From: Gadus chalcogrammus
Taxonomy: Eukaryota > Chordata > Actinopteri > Gadiformes > Gadidae
DNA length: 64,000 nucleotides
Assembly (NCBI RefSeq): GCF_026213295.1
Contig: NC_079418.1
Span: forward strand, 5,637,479 to 5,701,478
Direction: 5' to 3'
Under the pieces are notes generated by a model. It ran no database searches and was not told the origin of the DNA. It saw only the letters and a program-made list of their open reading frames with translations. The translations under genes were made by a program, and so were the position numbers. Shown one piece after another: positions 20,090 to 31,882 of the stretch (positions within the stretch are counted from its first letter, which is position 1; the number at the start of each line of letters is the position of its first letter).

Positions 20090-22254
20090 TTGCCGTGGCT
20101 AACAAGGATAACGACTAACAACATAATTAAATATCTACAAAAACACACATTTTCGAGGCTACAGTTTGAACATCAGCTGAAGATAAAAGAGAATGGAAGA
20201 TCAACACCGAAACTGAACTTGATCCAGACCACAAAAGCAGGTGGCACACGAAGCTTCAAGGAGGAGAACTACGATCGGACGGAATGGCTAGCTGGCTCGG
20301 GTCTGAAGTTATTCTGCTGGCCTTGCATTTTGTTTGATGAATCACCTACACCTAACCCATGGATTAGCATTGGATTTGATGATTTAAAGAACTTGCAAAG
20401 AGCCATGGTGAGACATGGCAAGTCCAAGAGCCACATTAATTCCAACTTAAAGTTGAAACTGTTTGGACGTGTGAGGATTGATGAAGCCCTTAGCCAGGCA
20501 GCTAGCATCGCTACCCAGCACCACAATGAAATTGTGAGAAGAAATCGGGAGATACTACGTAAAATGATTATTGCAGTGGTATATCTTGGGAAGCAAGAGC
20601 AGGCCTTCCGTGGGCACAATGAGTCAGCTGATCGCCTTAATAAGGGCAATTACGTTGAATTGGTGGAGTCTTACTGTGAGGTAGACCCTGTGCTAGCTCA
20701 ACATCTAGAATCAGCCACAGTTTTCAAAGGGACATCAAAAGCCATACAGAAAGACATCATTCATAGCATTGCAATGGTGATTAAGGCAGACATCGATCGC
20801 GAAATTAGTGCAGCTCCATTCATCGCCGTGCAAGCTGACGATACAACTGATGTGTCCTGCCAGTGTCATCCTTAGATATGTGAATGAGAAAGGGAATGTG
20901 CGCGAACGATTCTTAGGATTTGAGGATGTCAGTGCAGAAAGAGATGCCGCGGCTTTGACTGAAGTTGTAATGGGAACATTAAGAAAGTACAATCCGGAGG
21001 AGAAATTAATTTGTCAGACATATGATGGCGCCAGCGTCATGAGTGGGCAGCACGGAGGCATGAGGGCGAAAGTAAAAGCTCTTTGCCCTTATGCGCTCTT
21101 CATTCATTGTTATGCACATCGCTTAAATCTCGTGTTGGCACAAGGAAGTAAAGACATTCAAGACGCAAAACTCTTCGTCGCAGGGCTGGAGAGTTTCCAC
21201 AACTTTTTCTCGAAGTCCGCTAAACGTACTGCTTTACTAACTGATGCTGGTGGAGGCTCGGCTACACGCTGGCACTTCAAAAGCAGAGCAGTGAATGCAG
21301 TGTATGAGGGTAGGGACACCCTGATTACTGCATTTGGCCAGATCATGACTGAAAGAGTCACCCCATTAATCAGAGCAAGTCACTTAAAGACAAACTGCAT
21401 GGCTTCAAGTTCATGTTTCTTTTAAAAGTGTTCTTGAACATCTATCACCACACAGAGGTCCTATTCACCATCCTTCAAGAACACTTGACTTGCGTAAGTC
21501 GAACCACCAGATAGATGCCACCATAGCTGCTATCAAATCCCTGCGCTCTCAAACCAAGTTCCTGAGATTTATGAAGACACCACGACCACGATTGGGCATG
21601 AGGATCCCAGCAGAATCCGCTGTCGCAGGGGCTGGCAAGACTACGAGGAAGGCCTCAGTCATGAACAACATTCCGCCGATTTAAGCAAGTGATTCTTATC
21701 GGATTCTTTACTACAAGATCGTGGATGGTATCATCACTCAGATGACAGAAAGATTCAGTGATATGCAAAACCTCCAGTTTTTCCGTCTCCTTGACCCTGC
21801 AGCATTTACTGATTTTGCAAAACCCAACGGATTCCCAGCTACGGAACTGGAGAAGTTGTCGGATGTCTACCCCTTCTTTGATGTCCACAGGTTAAAGAAT
21901 GAACTGCTTGTAGTTTATGAGAACACCACATTCCTCAAAAGGCCTAGTCAACTACTTGAGATGATCATACAGGATGACCTATCTGAAGGCCTGCCCGAGG
22001 TGACGAAACTCCTGAAGCTGATGTTGACCATTCCTGTTACTAGCGTCTCAGCTGAGAGGTCATTCTCGTGTTTAAAACGAGTAAAGACATACCTACGGAA
22101 CACCTGCAAACAAGAGAGACTGACAGACCTGTCAATAATTTCTATGGAGTCATCAGTAATACGGGAGTTGAAGAGCAAAGGAACCTTTTATGATGCCGTC
22201 ATTGACACATTCTCAGCACTGAAGGATAGGAGGGTTGACTTTCTGTATAGGTAG
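20090..22254 (+). pseudogene. hAT transposase (ZMYM1-like, TTF-type zinc finger)
   Basis: The first block (20090-20875) has a TTF-type finger region (GSGLKLFCWPCILF), the HGKSKSHIN His motif and IAVQADDTTDV with a catalytic Asp. A frameshift near 20860 moves to a block with VILRYVNEKG, ICQTYDGASVMSG and FIHCYAHRLNLVLAQG. A further frameshift near 21400 and stops near 21514 and 21684 follow. The last block (21721-22254) carries the hAT C-terminal dimerisation motif TSVSAERSFSCLKRVKTYLR and ends at a natural stop. The length is right for the family, so decay is by point lesions and small indels. Confidence 0.9.
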
Positions 22255-23192
22255 GTAGTTAATAGCAAGCTTTCCACCCACCCATTCCTGCTGTTCTATT
22301 TTGTTTTATATTATGTTGCTAATCTGTTCATATTGTACATATTTACAACAGTTGGTTGCATGGTTTTAGTATATAAATATTTATTTCCCACATTGTATTG
22401 GTATCATTAAACAGGGTATCTACGCTCGCAATAAGGGGATGTTTTGTGAAGAATTGCTCATGTCCTTCTGGAAAATAATTGACTGTTTGTAATAGTAAAT
22501 CAGGCATGTTATATTTCCTTCATCGGTACCCCCATTTGGGAAAAACCAAAAAGACTGATTTGGAATAATTATTCACAACACACCAAAAAATCTGTCCGAC
22601 TGCCTGCTGCCTACGATTTCGTTAATTATATCGTAGTGAATACATCTATCATAATTCACCTTCACCTATGTTGTTAAGGGTTGTTCTAGAATCTACATTG
22701 TTGTATGCATATCGTTTACTCTGTCTTGGTTGTTCAGGGATCGCTGTCCCATTAAATGTTAGTTTAATGTTTTGGTTTTCTTACGAAATAAACGAGTCAC
22801 GCATTTGTGTGCTCAACATGAAAAATTGTCTCGTTCGATTTAATGCAATTTCCACAATATTATATTTATATGATTGGAAGATACATGTCGTTGAACCTGC
22901 ACGCTGCATTACATTTAAGTAGAACGCACCATGAATGAACTTTACTTTATGAAGTTGAACTTTGTCAGCACGTTTGATTAAAAGTTTAGAAGCATTGCAT
23001 TCTGCTGATACACTGTTAAGTGTCTAGTTTTTTTTAGTTACTATTATAATCTCTAACGGCGCCACCAAACGAGGCGTCACGCGAGTAGGCCTACGCTTTA
23101 GAAAATACATGCATGTGCGGGTGCACTGCGCGCGTTCATGAATGCGCGTTCATGTTTGCCTCCCTGGTGAGCTCGGCCAGGAACCGCTACTG
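22255..23192. other. hAT 3' untranslated and subterminal region
   Basis: This is AT-rich non-coding DNA between the transposase stop and the right TIR. No other gene is visible. Confidence 0.6.
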
Positions 23193-23299
23193 CTTCATCT
23201 CAACATGATTCCCAGCAAGTTCAATATTAGTACAGGTGCATTTAGTACTCAAATAGTCCTTTATCCTAGTTTTAAACAGTTTTTATTTTTGGAATGCAG

Positions 23300-24393
23300 T
23301 AGTGTTGCTTTCGTCAACGAAAATTATGACTAAATATCGTCGTCAACGACCCTTTATCACGTGAGGAAAACAAGACGAGACGCAACGTAAATGCTGGTCA
23401 TGTGACAATAACTATAATTAAATACATAATGCAATATTGTTGACGAATAAAAACGAGACTAAATGTGTTTTACAAAATAATACTCTGTGAAAATGTCTCT
23501 TCATTTTCGTTGACCAAAACTAGTCGAGAAAAATTGTTTATTTTATTTATTTCTGGGGCTGTATCAGGTTACGTTACTTCCTGAATCCCCGCTCGTCGCG
23601 GCACTATTTAGATTCACAAGACGCAGCTGTGGTGGTAGCGTTAATGACAACGTAAGGCCCTGTCCACACTAATCCGGGTAAATATAAAAACGTACATCTT
23701 GTAACTGAAGATACATAGTACATTGCATGTATGTACATTGCACAGAGAAATCATCATTTCCATTTCCCCTGCCATTTTTTTTTTTAGATGAGCGCAAGCT
23801 TGTGGCAGCATCATGGCAACCGAACGCCATCGTATCTGAAAGCCTCCGTCTACCCTGACCACACTACAACGCAAACCCAACGTTTTCATATTTATCCACC
23901 TCAGCAATCGTTTATGAAAAGTATCGTTTTCAGTGTCGGAATTTGCCGTTCTAATGTGGACGGAACATGTTTGGTTGGTAAAATAAATACGTTGTAAATT
24001 CATATCAGAGTGTCTTCCATGTCTGGAATGGATGTATTCTTGAGTCTATAAGGTAACAATAATATAATAATAAGATTATCTTGTTTGAATTGTGAAATGG
24101 GTTTGGCAAAAATAAAATGTTGGTTTTGTCAATACTACTAGGTAGCCTACTTACTATATTGACTGAGTTAAATAGAATTGCATTACAAAAAAGTGACCAA
24201 TACAATCTGCTTTGACTAAAACTAGATAGTCATGGATATTTCTGACTAAAATAAGACTAAAATGCTCAGACTTTTAGTCGACTGAAACTTGACTAGACTG
24301 AAAAGAGTATGAACTAATAAAAACTAAAATGACAGCTTGAGAGAAAGACTAGACTAAAACTAAAATTAAAACAGGCCGCCAAAAACAACATTA
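23300..24393. mobile_element. 1.1-kb non-autonomous hAT element
   Basis: Ends are TAGTGTTGCTTTCGTC and, inverted, TAATGTTGTTTTTGG. Flanks are identical 8-bp duplications GAATGCAG (23292-23299 and 24394-24401). Internal motifs TTTTCGTTGACC and GACTAAAACTAAAA are non-coding. A smaller MITE-like unit is nested at about 23655-23966. Confidence 0.85.
23655..23966. mobile_element. nested MITE with GTCCACA-type TIRs
   Basis: The left end reads CTGTCCACACTAATCCG. The right end, inverted, reads CCGTCCACATTAGAACG, so the inverted repeats match at most positions. Target duplication was not resolved. Confidence 0.6.
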
Positions 24394-24401
24394 GAATGCA
24401 G

Positions 24402-25320
24402 TCTAATTCAAGATGACTCTGCAGTTTATACCAGTATGTGGGTGCAGTTCATGATGGGTTAACTAATCCTCTCATACTCTACTCCATTGCATTGAACACC
24501 TTCACATCACATTACTACAGCACTTAAGTATTTAATAAAGTATTAATAAAGTATTGTTTAGCATACCCTAACATACATTGGCCGTTGCTAAACACTGTTA
24601 GCAACGCCCTAAGTCATTATAAAAGAACGACAGAAAAAAGATTTTCATTCCACCCATATAAAAACAGATTTTGCCCAAATAATATCACTACTTAACCGTC
24701 AAACCACTTTCCCAAAAGTACACTTTAGCACCTCATCAAACTCAACGCAAAACTCACTCAACGCCTCTTCTCACACTCCAACCAACAGAATTTGTATATT
24801 TTCAGGTGAAGGGGGTCCTCACATTTCAGGGGGTCAGTGCGGGAGAGGTTTGAACCAGCACCTTCCACACTAGCTGACTAATTGATCTCGCTTGAAATTG
24901 CAAATGAGTCATTCATGGAACCGCTGGCTGCTGTTCAGAGCGATTCGCCGCCACTCTTATCCATCTGCTGCAGGAGCTGATTAGCGTAGCATACATAGTG
25001 CTCGCACGGCTGGGCGTAGCATCGGGCTAACCCCCCCCCCCCCGGTGAGGGAGAACGTGAATGAATAGCTAATGCGTGGAAGGGAGGGGGGGCGATGTCT
25101 GCTTGTTTGTTTGTTTGACGTCTGTTTCTTTGTTTGGCGTCGCACGTGTCCGATGATGACAGAGGCGATTTCTGGAACGGCAAACGTTTACAGCGGCGTA
25201 AAATAGGGAGCCATGCGGATTGGAAGAAGCAAGCAAAGGAAAGTTTATGAGGTTTATTTGTCATGTTTACGAGCAGCAACGTAGCACGAAGAGAAATCGA
25301 ATCTCGCCAGGTTCAGCGAC
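24402..25320. other. unassigned
   Basis: No coding sequence, array or transposon end is recognised. A C-tract lies near 25031-25043. Confidence 0.3.
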
Positions 25321-25615
25321 CAGAGAGAGAGAGGGGGGGGAGGGAGAGAGAGGGGGGAGAGGGAGAGAAAGAAAGGGGGAGAGAGAGAGAGGGGGGAGGA
25401 GGGAGAGAGGGGAGGAAAGAGAGAGAGAGGGGGGGCGAGAGAGAAAGGGAGGGAGAGAGAGAGAGAGGGGGGGGGGCGAGAGAGAGAGGGAGGGAGAGAG
25501 AGAGAGAGGGGGCAAGAGAGAGAAAAAGAGGTATAGAGAGAGGGAGAGATAGAGAGAGAGAGGGGGGCAGAGGGAGGGGGTTGGAGAGAGAGAGGGGGGG
25601 CGAGAGGGAGAGAGC

Positions 25616-25649
<34 letters not shown>

Positions 25650-25790
25650 CGAGAGAGGGAGGGAGAGAGAGGGGGCGCGAGAGGGAGAGAGGGAGGGTGG
25701 AAGAGAGAGAGAGGGGGGAGAGAGAGAGGGAGAGAGAGAGAGAGAGAGAGAGAGTGGGGGGTGAGAAAGGAGAGAGGGGGGAGAGAGACG
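25321..25790. repeat. (GA)n purine tract, ~470 bp
   Basis: Nearly pure purine on the plus strand, with G-runs up to 10. The Arg/Glu/Gly and Ser/Leu/Pro open frames across it are artefacts of the repeat. Confidence 0.95.
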
Positions 25791-26094
25791 TTTCGTGGGG
25801 TAGTAGAGGGGAGGTTGGCATCATTAGGACAGGGTTGTGGGGGCCAGGTGGGTGCTGGGGTGATTCACGAGTGATCAAAGGCCAATGAAGTGAAGGTTCT
25901 CCGCTGGGTAGACCATGTCTATCTCAACGCCAGGATTGGAAAGGAGAAACATCCACAGGGTCGGCACATTGAGGTGTGTGTACCCACTGTGTTGGTGAAA
26001 GAGCTGGCTATCATCATAAATTGTATCACTTTATCTAATTATACTCTTCACACGCAATCAGAAATTGCTGGGTGTCTTCGGATAAGTTCTGCAT

Positions 26095-26415
26095 TCATAC
26101 CACGTTGTTCTAACCAGTGGTCCACTGAAAGCGCTTTATAATATTCACATTCATCCATTCATGCACACATTCACCCAATTCATACGCACATATACCCAAT
26201 TCATGCCCACATTCACACAATTCATACGCATATTCCAAACCACATTCACCCATTCATCAAAACAATCACCCATTCATATGCACATTCCCACACCGACGGC
26301 GGAGTCGACCCCTCAGGGCGACAGCCAGCTGGTCAGGAGCAGTCAGGGTGAGGCGTCTCGCTCAGGGACACCTCTGCACCCGGAGGAGGGGCCGGGGATC
26401 GAACCAGCTCTACCT
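26095..26415 (-). repeat. fish interspersed repeat with internal minisatellite
   Basis: Reverse-complemented, this has a GGGGTCGACTCCGCCG-like end of the conserved part. It holds GTCCCTGAGCGAGACGCCTC and CCTGACTGCTCCTGACC, then a minisatellite of TGAATGGGTGAATG/TGTGCGTATGAAT units, and ends near AGCGCTTT. A related copy in the other orientation lies at 28720-29120. Confidence 0.65.
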
Positions 26416-27100
26416 CCTGAGCGAAATGCCCAGTCCGACAGAACACACTCCACGCATCCGGTCCTCTGTGTTTGTGCTGCTCGTGTTGATACTGTCTCTG
26501 TTTCCCTGGAAACAGATCACAGATAAAGGTCTGTTTGGCTAGGGGACCGGGTCGCTATTTACATCGCGCAAAATATTCATTATTCGTCAGCAATATCAGA
26601 TACTTAAAGATGGATCGTCGGAAAGAGAAATGTGTCTTCTGCCGATGGATTGATATTCCGCCGTGGAACCGGTCGGCTGTCATTAGAACTGAGATCGTAA
26701 CAGTTTGAAGTATTACAGGTGACAGGAATATTGCTTTTTAAACCCACCCCTAGAACCCAGAGAGAGACAAGATCAACTATTTTCACCCCCCCCCCGCCCC
26801 CTCCCCCCCGCCGTCTCTCTCAGAGTTAGATTAAGTTAGAAATGGAACGACATATCAAAAATAGATTTGTCCAATAAGTTCGAAATAAAAACAGCAACTA
26901 TAAAAAAAAATGTACAATTCAAGTTGTAAACATTAGTCCTACTATGAAGATACTTTTGCTTCGGTAGGGTTTTGATTGCCTCTGTCTGTCACTCACACCA
27001 GCTACTATTTCGTATTCAGTTTATAAAGCTGAAGCCCAGCCTTCTCCGGTCCAATCGTCCAATGGGCGACATCATTGAACACAAACGGCAACTCATGGCT
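26416..27100. other. unassigned
   Basis: C-tracts occur near 26787-26815. I see no gene or transposon end. Confidence 0.3.
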
Positions 27101-27114
27101 GGTGAGATTTGTAT

Positions 27115-27485
27115 TATTTAAATTGTCAGAGATATCTATGCACATCTATATCTGTACTATACAATGTCAAAGTGTGAAGTATAGAGATAAATCTATCTCT
27201 ATACTTGACATATTCAGAGATATCCATCTATTTCTATACTTTACATTGTCAGAGATTTACATCTATATCTGTACTTGACATTGGCAGGGATATATATCTA
27301 TGAATATCTGTACTTTATATTATCTTAATACTTTATATTGTCATCTATATTTATACTTTACATTGTATTTATACTTTACCTTGAGATATATCTACTTCTC
27401 TATGTGGTATATCTATATCTCCACTTTACATTTTCAGAGATATATATCTATGCAAATCTATACATCTATACTTACACAGATCTAC
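27115..27485. repeat. degenerate AT-rich minisatellite
   Basis: Units built on TCAGAGATATMTATCTAT, CTGTACTTTACATTG and variants recur about every 45-65 bp, roughly seven times. Open frames here are Tyr/Ile/Leu-rich by composition. Confidence 0.75.
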
Positions 27486-27659
27486 GTTGCGATCCAGCCC
27501 CTCCTCTCCTCCCCTCCTCCCTACAGCTAGCCGCTATTAGCATATAACCTTTGGAAATGTCACCACTGCAGCCTGGCTCCCGGTTCGAGATAAGCTCAGT
27601 CTTCCAATGGTCTAATGGTCCGCTCCGTGCACTACTGGCCCTCGCTGGTGCACGGCCCT

Positions 27660-28160
27660 CACACACTCACACAAACCCCACACCTCACTCCTATCCCTCC
27701 CTCTCTCCTTCTCCTCATCTCCCCTCCCTTCCTCCTCAACTTCTGTCACTCCCATCCCTTCCTCACTCCCTTCCAATCCCTGCCTCGCTCCCTTCCTTTC
27801 TCGCCTCCATTCCTCCCTCCCCTTCCCTACTTCCATCCCTCCCTCACTCCCTCTCTCTCTCCTCCCAACCCTCCCTCCCTCTCTCCCATCCCTCCCTCCC
27901 ATCCTCCTCTCCATCCCTCCCTCCCTAACCTCCCTTTCTCCCCACCTCCCCTCACTCCTTCCCCTCCCTCCTTCCCCTCCCTTTCTCACTCGCCCCCATC
28001 CCTCTCTGCCATCCCTCCTTCCCTCTCTCCTCTCCATACCTCCCTCCCTCTCTCCTTTCCCTTGCTCCCTCCCTCCTCCCCTCCCTCTTTTCTATCCCTC
28101 CTTCCCTCCTTACCTCCCTCCCTCCCTCTCTCCTCTCCCTGCCTCCCTCTCTCACTATCC
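27660..28160. repeat. (CCCT)n-type pyrimidine tract
   Basis: About 500 bp of CCCTCCCT/CCTTCC on the plus strand. Both-strand open frames (Ser/Leu/Pro and Gly/Arg/Glu) are artefacts. Confidence 0.95.
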
Positions 28161-28414
28161 ACACTTTTACCGTTTGACTGGGGCGAACGGAAATGTGATC
28201 TTGATTCTAGGAAGAGAGGGTTCTTCTCTGGGGTGTTTAATACCACACGGTGATTAATTATAGCAAACTCTTCGAGTTCCATCCCTCGAAAAGAGGAGGC
28301 CGCTTCCTAGGATTAGGAGGGGGAAGACGATTCAATTAATTGAGTCCCACTGGTTGACGATTGGTTGCGGTTTCAGTAATAGAGCGGCAGTGTCGCGCCG
28401 ATTATGGGAACTCT

Positions 28415-28545
28415 GAATCCTCCCTCCCTCCCTGCCATCCCTCCTTCTCCTCACTATCTCTCCCTCCCATCCCTCCTTTTCCTCACCTCCCTCCATCCTT
28501 CCTCCCCTGACTCCCCTCCTCTCTCCCCTTCCTCCCTCCATTCCT
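28415..28545. repeat. pyrimidine tract
   Basis: CCCTCCCT/CCTCAC tract of about 130 bp, similar to 27660-28160. Confidence 0.9.
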
Positions 28546-28719
28546 CAATACAGCTTTATTAAGGATAAAACTAGCAGCAGCCCCAGAGCCAATGCTGACT
28601 CTGAAAGCAGAATTAACAATATTTTGTGCAAAGCATAGAATATCTGAATCTGGAAGAAGAGGCGACGGGGCTTTTTGCCTTGACTGGCCTGGGGCCAAAC
28701 AGGGCCCTTAGGTTGTATC

Positions 28720-29120
28720 AGCTCTCAAAGATAGCTAAAAGGTTGCTTGTTGGATCCCCGGCTACTCTTAGCTGAGTGTGGAGATGTCCCTGAGCAAAAC
28801 GCCTCACCCTGACTTCTCCTCATCAGCTGGCTGTCGCCCTGGGGGGTTGAATGTGGGAATATGTGCATGAATGGTTGAATGTGTGTATGTTTGGGTGAAT
28901 GTGTGTATGAATGTAGGAATGGCTGAATGCGAGTATGAATGGCTGAATCTGTTCATGATTAGAATTAGATTACACTCAACTTTGCACAAGTAGGGACAAC
29001 CAGTAAAACGAAATACATGAATGGGTGAATGAATGTATTGATCGGGGAATGTGCGTATGTATGTGTGTATGAATGGGTGGATGACTGGGTGAATGTGAGT
29101 CTGAATGGGTGAATGTTAGA
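28720..29120 (+). repeat. fish interspersed repeat with internal minisatellite, second copy
   Basis: The conserved part reads ATCCCCGGCTACTC, then GTCCCTGAGCAAAACGCCTC, then TCATCAGCTGGCTGTCGCCC. A minisatellite follows with GAATGTGTGTATGAATGG variants, about 20 bp per unit, interrupted once near 28960-29010. It is the opposite-orientation relative of 26095-26415. Confidence 0.7.
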
Positions 29121-29147
29121 ACTGATTTTCCGACCATTCAGAAGAAC

Positions 29148-30165
29148 TAGGGCCCTATTTTAACGGTCTGAAACGCAAGCACCAAGCGCAAGTAGCTTTG
29201 TGGGCGGTTCTATGGCGATGTTGCTATTTTACAGGCGCATACATGACTCTTGCGCCCAGCACAAATCTAAAAAGGGTTGGTCTGAAGTAGCCTTATCAAC
29301 CGTAGATGTGGTTTGGTCAAAACGTGCAATAAACCAATGACAATGCCATCTCCCATCCCCTTTTAAGAGCCATGAGCGTATTTGAATCTGACAAGTTGAT
29401 ATTATGACACGTTTGAAGCCTCCGATGAGACAGATGCATGACCACATAATGCATAATTACTGCATTCAAATGGCTCAGTTTATATATATATGGCCTAATT
29501 CACACATGGACTTCCACAGTCCTGAAATACATTTCGGCAAGGAAAAATTAACACACATGTGATATGCGGTAACTGTGGTTCTATTTAATGATACACGCAA
29601 TACATTAACAAACGTCGTTTCTTACCAGTATTGTATGCATTATCGTTATCGACTTGTGTTCCTAACATGCATGTGTCCCCCCGTTAATATACATTGCCAT
29701 GGACTGTATTATGCGGTATGTGTTTAGTTTGCGTGTGTTTAACAGATGGACGCACACACGCGCGCCCGCATTCATTAATTATTTTACACATACACACGCG
29801 CGTGTGTAAGTACACGCGCAAAAGTTATGGGCTTGTACACGATGTCTGAGTGAAGAAAATATGTGTTTGCTGTACGCTGTTTAATTTGATTTAAAAGTAC
29901 AACTTATTATCGCTGTATCAGCTGTTCTTTCCCAACTAATTTACCAAGAATGTGTGGTTAGGTAGATGAGAGAAGCAAAGTGTATGCGCGAGGTGCACAA
30001 GCAACATTATGCATGCGCCCTTAAAATAGCATCTGAACAACGCGCCACTGACATTAAACCAGGTATATCCCGGTTTGTGGCGCAATTGTTTTCGGAAACT
30101 GCAAAATAGCACCAGGGAACGTTTGCGCTAGAACACGCCTCCATCTCCATCTCTGCGCCAGTTGC
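29148..30165. mobile_element. putative non-autonomous transposon, AGGGCCCTATTTT type
   Basis: The left end TAGGGCCCTATTTTAACGGT and the following GAAACGCAAGCACCAAGCGC resemble a common fish MITE. Near 30100-30160, AAATAGCACCAGGGAACG and CTCTGCGCCAGTTGC resemble its other side. The terminal right TIR is not visible, so this copy is incomplete or recombined. Confidence 0.45.
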
Positions 30166-30168
30166 AAA

Positions 30169-30224
30169 CTAGCAATGACACATGCGTGTCATTACTAGCA
30201 ATGACACATGCGTGTCATTGCTAG
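30169..30224. repeat. two tandem perfect palindromes
   Basis: The 20-bp palindrome AATGACACATGCGTGTCATT occurs twice, 28 bp apart (30174 and 30202), with CTAG elements around it. Either unit, or the pair, could form a cruciform. Confidence 0.9.
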
Positions 30225-30560
30225 TCTTGCTAATCTTCCTATCTTGTCCGGAAAGAATTCCAGCCGAAGTACTCCTAGAGACAATGAATTCCTTACGAGA
30301 AATTCCCAGAGTCCTAGGCCAAAGCTAGCACCTCAAACCAACCCGTCAACTTTAAACCTGGCTGCTGCCTCTCTGATCCAAAAGAGGCTAATCTGTGTGA
30401 CTAAAGAGCATCTCAAAGACCAATTTGTTTGCTCAGAGATGAATTACCTCCAAAGCTCTGCGCTCGAAGACTGGAAGGGGAGGTATCGGCCATTTTAATT
30501 AGACCGGACCAGAAAGGCTTTATGAAAGATGGACATACCTAGATTGTAAATCAAACTTTT
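30225..30560 (+). other. coding-like fragment, possibly L1-type LINE
   Basis: A 96-codon open frame (30208-30498) has no family I recognise. Just after it, IRPDQKGFMKDGH (30499-30537) resembles the PDQxGF motif of L1-like reverse transcriptases. No other RT motif is nearby, so this is at most a short relic. Confidence 0.25.
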
Positions 30561-30689
30561 TGTATGCCTTATTCAAAGCGCAATGTCAAAGCTAACATCA
30601 GGAGCGCGTGTTTATGGTACCAACACCGGTTCTGACCAGTTTCTGCTTTTACACATAGATGCATGTAGGCAAACACACACGTATGCATG

Positions 30690-30691
30690 CA

Positions 30692-30784
<93 letters not shown>

Positions 30785-30817
30785 AGGCATGCAGGCACAC
30801 ACACACGTATGCATGCA

Positions 30818-30880
<63 letters not shown>
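30690..30880. repeat. (CA)n microsatellite, two long arrays
   Basis: Two CA arrays are separated by a GTAGGCATGCAGGCACAC segment. That segment resembles the sequence just before the first array, so the whole unit appears duplicated. Confidence 0.95.
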
Positions 30881-30883
<3 letters not shown>

Positions 30884-30999
30884 AACAAAACACAGACAGT
30901 TTTTCACGTGGCCTTTTGTGTCTGATTCACACCAAATCGAAATCCACTAAAAACGTGTGAGATTTCCTCTCTATTGTTACTCCTTCTCGCCTGCAGCTG

Positions 31000-31110
31000 T
31001 GTGTGTGTGTGCGTGTGTGTGTGTTTGTATGTGTGTGGTTGTGGGTGCATGTGTTTGTGTGGGTGTGCATGCATGCGTGTGTGAGCGTGCGTGTGCGTGC
31101 ATGCAGGGTT
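31000..31110. repeat. (GT)n-rich stretch
   Basis: GTGTGTGT and GTGCATGT variants of about 110 bp. Confidence 0.85.
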
Positions 31111-31224
31111 GAATACACGGCGGCAACACCTTCATGAGCTGTGAAAAAGGAAAAAAAAAGAAGAAATGTCACCAATAAGCCGACAATCTGATGCCTCTGC
31201 ATGCCCGCCTGCCTTCCTACCTGG

Positions 31225-31520
31225 TCTGGCCTTCATCTCACTCCTCCTCTTCCTCCTCCTTCTCCACCTCCCCTTCTTCAATTCTTCTCTCCCCTCCTCC
31301 TCCTCTTTCTCCTCCTCTCCTCTCTCTCCTCCTCCTCTCACTCATTCTCTTCTTCCTCCTCCTCCTTCATCTTCTTCATCATCTCCCTCCTTCTCTTCCT
31401 TATCTCCTCCTTTCCCCTTCTCCTCCTCTTCCTTCTCCTCTTCTCCTCCACCTTCTCTTCCTCAACTCCTCCTCCTCCTCACCTCCTTCTCCTCCTCCAG
31501 ACCCTCGTCTTCCTCCTCCC
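31225..31520. repeat. (CTC)n/(CCT)n pyrimidine tract
   Basis: About 300 bp of CTCCTCCTTC-type trinucleotide repeat. Ser/Leu/Pro frames over it are artefacts. Confidence 0.95.
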
Positions 31521-31560
31521 TTAAGAGGGGAGGGATGGAGATAGTGAGGGAGCTGGGTGA

Positions 31561-31564
<4 letters not shown>

Positions 31565-31619
<55 letters not shown>

Positions 31620-31648
31620 AGAGTGAAAGTGCGTACGAGAGAGATAGA

Positions 31649-31687
<39 letters not shown>

Positions 31688-31690
31688 TGG
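31565..31690. repeat. (GA)n microsatellite
   Basis: Two GA arrays separated by a CTAGAGTGAAAGTGCGTAC segment. Confidence 0.95.
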
Positions 31691-31882
31691 GGGTAAAAGC
31701 AAACACAGCCTTTGAGGTAATGGGCGGACTGGTTGTTCACAAGTTCGGGTTGCAGAGAAGAAACAGAATAAAAGTCAACGGAGGCAAAGAGAGAATAAAC
31801 AACGATGGACTCTGTTGAAGACAGCAGAGCAACGGATGAAAGGAATGGACGCAGACGCAAGGCACGTAACGCCATGCACATG

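Larger units (their letters stand above)
19608..23192 (+). mobile_element. hAT transposon, full length
   Basis: The element is 3585 bp with near-perfect terminal inverted repeats: CAGTGGCGGTTCCT at the left and, inverted, CAGTAGCGGTTCCT at the right. It is flanked by identical 8-bp duplications CTTCATCT (19600-19607 and 23193-23200). An 8-bp duplication and CAGTG ends are hAT hallmarks. It carries one transposase gene on the plus strand, now broken. Confidence 0.93.

Noticed and set aside
25263..25878. 203-codon Arg/Glu/Gly-rich and Ser/Leu/Pro-rich open frames
   Set aside because: They are purine-tract translations open simultaneously on both strands; likewise at 17574, 27612-28253, 31166-31702, 35524-36046, 47162-47520 and 50105-50524.
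30569..30907. Open frames of alternating Cys-Val or His-Thr
   Set aside because: They are translations of (CA)n/(GT)n microsatellites, seen on both strands and in several frames; the same applies near 12100, 16100-16400, 17200, 50120, 57200-57740.
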